NCBI GenBank assembly: GCA_036365145.1
Contig: JAEOAD010000663.1
Location: 1 to 64,000, forward strand
From: Orientallactaga sibirica
Lineage: Eukaryota; Chordata; Mammalia; Rodentia; Dipodidae
Length of the DNA stretch: 64,000 nucleotides
Direction: 5' to 3'
The stretch's first letter is position 1, and each line of letters starts with the position of its first letter. Position numbers and translations under genes: made by a program. The notes below the pieces were generated by a model. That model worked only from the letters and a program-made list of their open reading frames with translations. It was not told the origin of the DNA and ran no database searches. Shown here piece after piece: positions 59,441 through 64,000 of the stretch.

Positions 59441-60525
59441 ACACACCAGGAAAAATCAAACAGAGCCACCAATGTTCAGGAGATTGTGCAGAAGAGAGTG
59501 TGCAGAATCCAGAGGGCGTGGTGCAACATGGACAGGCACTGAATCCCACCACTGGTGGGCTGCTGCTCCCAAAAGTTAGGAACCAGAGCAACGTGGCGAA
59601 TGCTCACCTTCCCACAGCTTCCCGTCCTCCATCCCCTGGCCGGCTGAAGACGGGCATGATGGTACCAACGTTTGGTGGGCACTTACAAGGGGTTCCTCTG
59701 AAAAAAAAAGGTAAAAGAGTCATAAAATAAGCAGCTAGAGAAGCGAGAATGGCAATGCGACTGGCCTTCAGCCTTGGAATCAGGTTCCTCCTGGGTGAGC
59801 GCGCAGTAAAAGAACACTGCTCCTTGCTCATCATGGAGTTCTGCATCTCCTTCCAGGGTCCTGCACCGACAACCAAGCGCACTTCAGAAAATCTGAGTCC
59901 CTCTCATCATTAAAAACAATGACAGGCGAGTCAGTGGTCCAAGTCATTGACTCAAAGCCCCGGGAAGTTTTTGTAATCTGTCTCCTTTGTATCTGAAGCA
60001 GGGCCTCGCTCTAGTGGTCAGCTTCTAACTCCTCGAGGCCCTTTTTCCGTCAGCCCTCCACGATCTCCTTAGTTACGCAGGGCTATTCCTAGGAAAACAC
60101 ACCCTCTGTGACCTGTTTGTTCATTTTTCAGACATCCCCTTCCGGTAGGCTCATAACTTTGAGTGATGGCATGAAATCTAAGATATAGCTCCGTTTCCAA
60201 AAAGACCCTTCCGTGCACCACCTGTCCCCTGGCTCAGCAGTCCAAACTCACACAGCAATTTTGAGCGTTTTTTGGAAGGAGCAGAATCTGGAGCCGAACG
60301 GGCCAGGAGAAGGCCTGGGTGTTCCAGGGACTCTCTGCATGGTAGAGAAACGGGGCTCCGACAACCACCTGAGTCATCTGCTCACATCTGTCTGGGACCT
60401 CCAGAACTGACAGAGGATTTGAGATATTCGGTGGGAGTTTTGAGCACCCTTTCTGCCTGAGGCTCACACTTCTGGTGACCCTGCAGACATGGGGAGTGTC
60501 CTAAGTCCCCAACGGAAAAAAAAAA
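59440..60525 (+). repeat. Module K, full copy 3 (diverged)
   Basis: Matches 9060-10135 and 12822-13965 at lower identity ('aatcaaacagagccaccaat', 'cagacatcccc', 'gagtcatctgctcacat'). The minus-strand frame that is open in the other two copies has stops here. Its 3' part (60230-60525) is nearly the same as 55690-56030 but lacks the hairpin. Confidence 0.8.
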
Positions 60526-62199
60526 TGGGGGTATCTTAAGCCCACATGCAACTACAGAAAAAGCTTTTAAAAAAAACTTTTCATTTTATCTTATTTTTTT
60601 GAGAGAGACACAGAGAGACAGAGACAGAGACAGAGAGAGGGAGGAGTGGGAGGGAGGAACACAGAGATGGGTGCGCGAGCAGTGTCTCAGCTGCTGAGAA
60701 CGAAATCCAGATGTGCGCCCCCTTGTGACCAAGTGCAGCATTGCGCCCTTGCGTCACTTTGCCTCTGGCTAAACGTGGGACCTGGAGATTGGAACCAGTG
60801 TTCTGAGGGTTAAGAGGCAGGCGCCTTCACCCCTAAGCCATCTCTCCAGCCCAGAAGTTCCTTTTGCCTCATAAGCCTTATGAGCTGAAGAGTGGGCAGA
60901 AGGAATCGAGAACCTCAGACTTGGAAAGTGGACCTTGAGGCACAGAGTCCCCACAAGGAGGCGCTTTGAGAACCTTCCTGACAAAACAGTGGATGCAGGT
61001 GTGATGAGGGACCACAACAAGGGCAAGGTATACAAAAATGGCCAATATGCATTTCTTCATTCAGTCACACTTGCCAAACATCTCAAAGCCTAAATAACAA
61101 AAAGAAAAAAGAAAGGAAGGAAGGAAGGTAGGAAGGAAGAAAAGAAAGGAAGGAAGAAAGACAGAAAGCAAAGACGCAAGCAATCAAGCAACAGAGAAAG
61201 ATAGAAAAACTAAACTACACAATGAATCAAATAAATTACGATCGAAACAGACTGAAGCTTTGACTTTACATAGCCTAAATGCCGGGAATAGTTGTAAGCT
61301 GAGCGATTACATACAACACGTTTGGCAAAAGTCTATTAGGTCCTGCTAAAGACAGGACTCGATAATCTTTGAAAATGACAGAAAAACCCTATGTGCTCTA
61401 TCTCTGCAGGAGACACACAGATGGTTATGCAGGCCTTTGTCATGATAGAGAAAATTCAGAGTTGGTTTCAGAAACTTTCCAGAAGATCTCCTGGGAAAGA
61501 AAATTCCACAGACACAAGGCCAGTGTCACCTGGTGTCATCACGTGAAAAGACGACATCATAGAAGCCTCCCTTCAACTGAGATCCAGAGAATGCTCACTG
61601 GCACTTAGTATGTATGTTAGGACATGAGAAGGATTTAATTCTGAGATTGAAACTTCTTAGAAGTTATTCTCACTTTTCCTGGAAACCAATGGTGAATAAG
61701 TACATGTTAGAAGAGTCTTGCTGTGAGTTCAAGGCCAGGCTGAGAGATGCCACAGGAATTCTGTGTCATCTGGGGCCACAGCCGGTCCCTACCTGGCACC
61801 CTTCCCCGAAAAATTGTATATATTTTGTGTATGTATATTTATGGATATAAATTTACATATGACCTTAAACCTAATCCTATTATGATATATATATAAAAAA
61901 TTCATATATTTACATATAATTATATATAGCTGTATATGTATATATTATGTAGTATGAATAACATATAATAATCTATAATGCATGTAATTATATTTTATAC
62001 ATGTCATATATGTAAATATATATCACATATATTTATATTGATATATGTATAAATTTTCATGTATATTTGTATATGAACTCACATATTTACATATAAGTTT
62101 ATATATAAATTTAAATATATATTCATATATATTCTGAGTAATGTATTATATATAAAATGAATACATAGTATATATCATATATATATATAAATATATATA

Positions 62200-62232
<33 letters not shown>

Positions 62233-62855
62233 ACATACATATCTATCATCCTCAAAACACCTCCTCCTGCTTTTGGCTGCATGACAATGTACTTAGGGTA
62301 GATGTTACATTTATTTCTTTGGTTTTTGGGGGTTGTCTTGGTTTTCCTGGTAGGACTGGCTCTAGCCCAGGCTGAGGATGAATTCTCTATGTCTTCTCAG
62401 GGAGGCCTCGAACTCACAGCCACGATGCTCCTCACCTCTGCCTCCCTCCTAGTGCTGCTGAGATGAAAGGTGTGAGAGCCACCATAGATATATTTTATTA
62501 TTATTATTATTACTTCATTTTATTATTTTTATTATTTATAGGACACATAGAAGGTGTTAGACAGAGACAGAGAGAGACAGAGAGAGTGAGAATGTGACTT
62601 CCAGGTCAGCCTGAGCTACAGTGAGACCCTACCTCTCAAAACCAAAACATAAATAAATAAAATATAGAAGGGCTGGAGCGAAGGCTTAGTGGTTAAGGCA
62701 TTTGCTTGCGAAGGCAAAAGAACCAGGTTCGAATCCCCACGTCCCACCTTAGCCGGATGCACATGGTGGAGCATGCATCTCGAGTTCATTTGTATTGCCT
62801 GAGGGCCCTGGGGCGTCCATTCTCTCTCCCTCTCCGTCTTCTTCTGTCTCTCAGA
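60525..62855 (+). repeat. Right array unit Q
   Basis: Tandem duplicate of 56030-58430, offset about 4.45 kb: ID-like SINE (minus, 60585-60857), unique block with a (GGAA)n run (61105-61160), alpha segment (61360-61608), AT tract (61810-62240), B1 (minus, 62335-62490) and ID-like SINE (plus, 62668-62855). Confidence 0.88.
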
Positions 62856-62957
62856 AATCAGTCAATGAATCAAACAATCAATCATTCAATAGAATCAAGA
62901 AGTGATTCAGAAACACATTTGGCCAAGGTCTATTAGGTCCCGCTAAGCAATGGAGTC

Positions 62958-63470
62958 GATATTCTTTGAAAATTAGACAAAAACTCTATGAGCTCTATCT
63001 CTGCAGGAGGGACCCAGAATGTTATGCAAGCATTTCTCATGATCAAGAAAACTCAGAGTTGGTTTCAGAAGCTTTCCAAGAGAGAGAAAAGGGGGACGGA
63101 TGGTAGAGCAACTGCAACAGTGGCTCTCCTATAAAAATCCCACTGCCATCTATGACATAGAAACATGATTTGCCAATGCAGACTGCGGCTGATTGCATGT
63201 TTTGCTTTTCTTTTTTCTTTTTTTTTTTTTTACACAGAGGAGGCTACGAGATCCGAGGACAAATTCGACAAAATTCATGAAAAGATACCTGAAACTGTAC
63301 AAAAAGAGAGGAAGAGCGTACCAGCTGTAAGAGCACCCCAGACAGTCTACAAAGATCTTGAGGAGAAGAGCCACACGGCTGGTGGAGGGCAGACTTTGGA
63401 AACCTACACTGGTGAGATGGGGAGGAAAAGCAAAATGTACGAGGGAGCAGAGTTCTAGAGGCTGCTAGAG
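62958..63470 (+). pseudogene. Exon-like segments beta and gamma, copy 2
   Basis: Beta (62958-63100) is open in the same frame as its partners. Gamma: a T-rich tract and 'ttttacacag' acceptor precede 63238-63411, which is 174 bp (58 codons), and a 'gtgaga' donor follows. The frame includes RSEDKFDKIHEKIPE and HTAGGGQTLETYTG and stays open from the tract to a stop at about 63456. Unlike copy 1, there is no internal stop. It looks like a coiled, charged exon of an unidentified gene; it could equally be a chance frame in a repeat unit. No protein family recognised. Confidence 0.5.
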
Positions 63471-63473
63471 GGG

Positions 63474-64000
63474 AAGACTTGATAATCTTTGAAAATTACA
63501 AAAAACCCTATGTGCTCTATCTTTGCAGGAGACAGACAGATGGCTATGCCGGCCTTTGTCATGATACAGAAAATTCAGTGCTGGTTTCAGAAACTTTCCA
63601 GCAGATCACCTGGGAAAGAAAATAACACAGACACAAGGCCAGAGTCACCTGGTGTCATCACATGAAAAGTCGATATCACAGAAGCCTCCCTTAAACTGAG
63701 ATCCAGAGAATGCTCGCTGGCACTTACTATGTATGATAGGACATTACAAGGATTTAATTCAGAGATTGACACTTCTTAGAAGTTATTCTAACTTTTGCAG
63801 GAAATCAATTGTGAATAAGTACATGTTACAAAGGTTTGGCTGGAAGTTCAAGGCCAGACAGAGATGCCACAGTGAATTGTGTGTTATCCCTGGCTACAGC
63901 CATTGCTACCCTGTCCCCCCAAAAATTATGTATGTATGTATTTATGTATGTAAATATATAACATATATTCATATATCTAATATATGTATAAATTTCCATG
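63474..64000 (+). repeat. Right array unit 3 (partial, runs off the window)
   Basis: Restarts at segment alpha (63478-63730) directly after gamma, followed by the B1-like tail (63835-63915) and the start of the AT tract (63930 on). The intervening module K and ID-like SINE of the earlier units are skipped. Confidence 0.8.

Overview
This is mammalian, rodent-type nuclear DNA. B1 (7SL-derived) SINEs occur on both strands throughout, together with a second abundant SINE that has a tRNA-like A-box/B-box head and a CT-rich tail. There are also L1 3' ends, ERV-type LTRs and many simple repeats. The SINE consensus forms look most like those I remember from jerboas (Dipodoidea); that species-level guess is from memory and weak. 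No intact protein-coding gene can be supported. Most open frames here are simple-repeat or SINE translations.

Layout. (1) About 1-19 kb is a shuffled macrosatellite: a small set of modules (called here M, N, O, R, AT, S, T and K) recurs in direct orientation with periods of about 1.25, 3.8, 8.3 and 12 kb. (2) About 20.2-47.3 kb is a core containing pieces of a multi-exon gene on the minus strand that I recognise as FGF13 (FHF2), an X-linked gene in other mammals. There are two copies of the 104-bp exon 3 (25.3-25.4 and 36.9-37.0 kb), both frameshifted but with splice sites kept. There is one copy of exon 1S with its CpG island (41.5-42.2 kb) and a truncated second exon 1S (47.16-47.27 kb). 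The exon 3 copies lie in two direct segmental duplicates (22.2-27.2 and 33.1-40.5 kb), and an unrelated 1.6-kb tandem duplication lies between them (28.2-31.5 kb). (3) About 47.3-49.5 kb returns to left-type macrosatellite modules. (4) About 49.5-55.7 kb is SINE-rich sequence with little else. (5) About 55.7-64 kb is a second tandem array with a period near 4.45 kb. It contains module K again plus a repeated exon-like open segment of unknown origin.

Because several segments are present in two or more copies, many transposon insertions can be read directly as filled versus empty paralogous sites with target-site duplications. These include two solo LTRs, two L1 tails, two B1s inserted alone, and a further SINE pair. 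The degenerate X-linked gene pieces, amplified repeats and lack of intact genes suggest an ampliconic or heterochromatin-adjacent part of a sex chromosome. That is inference; nothing in the window proves chromosome identity.

The most unusual structure is a near-perfect 47-nt palindrome inside module K at 13.7 kb. A second K copy at 55.7 kb has the same 13-bp outer arms but a different, also self-complementary interior, and the hairpin is absent from two sister copies.
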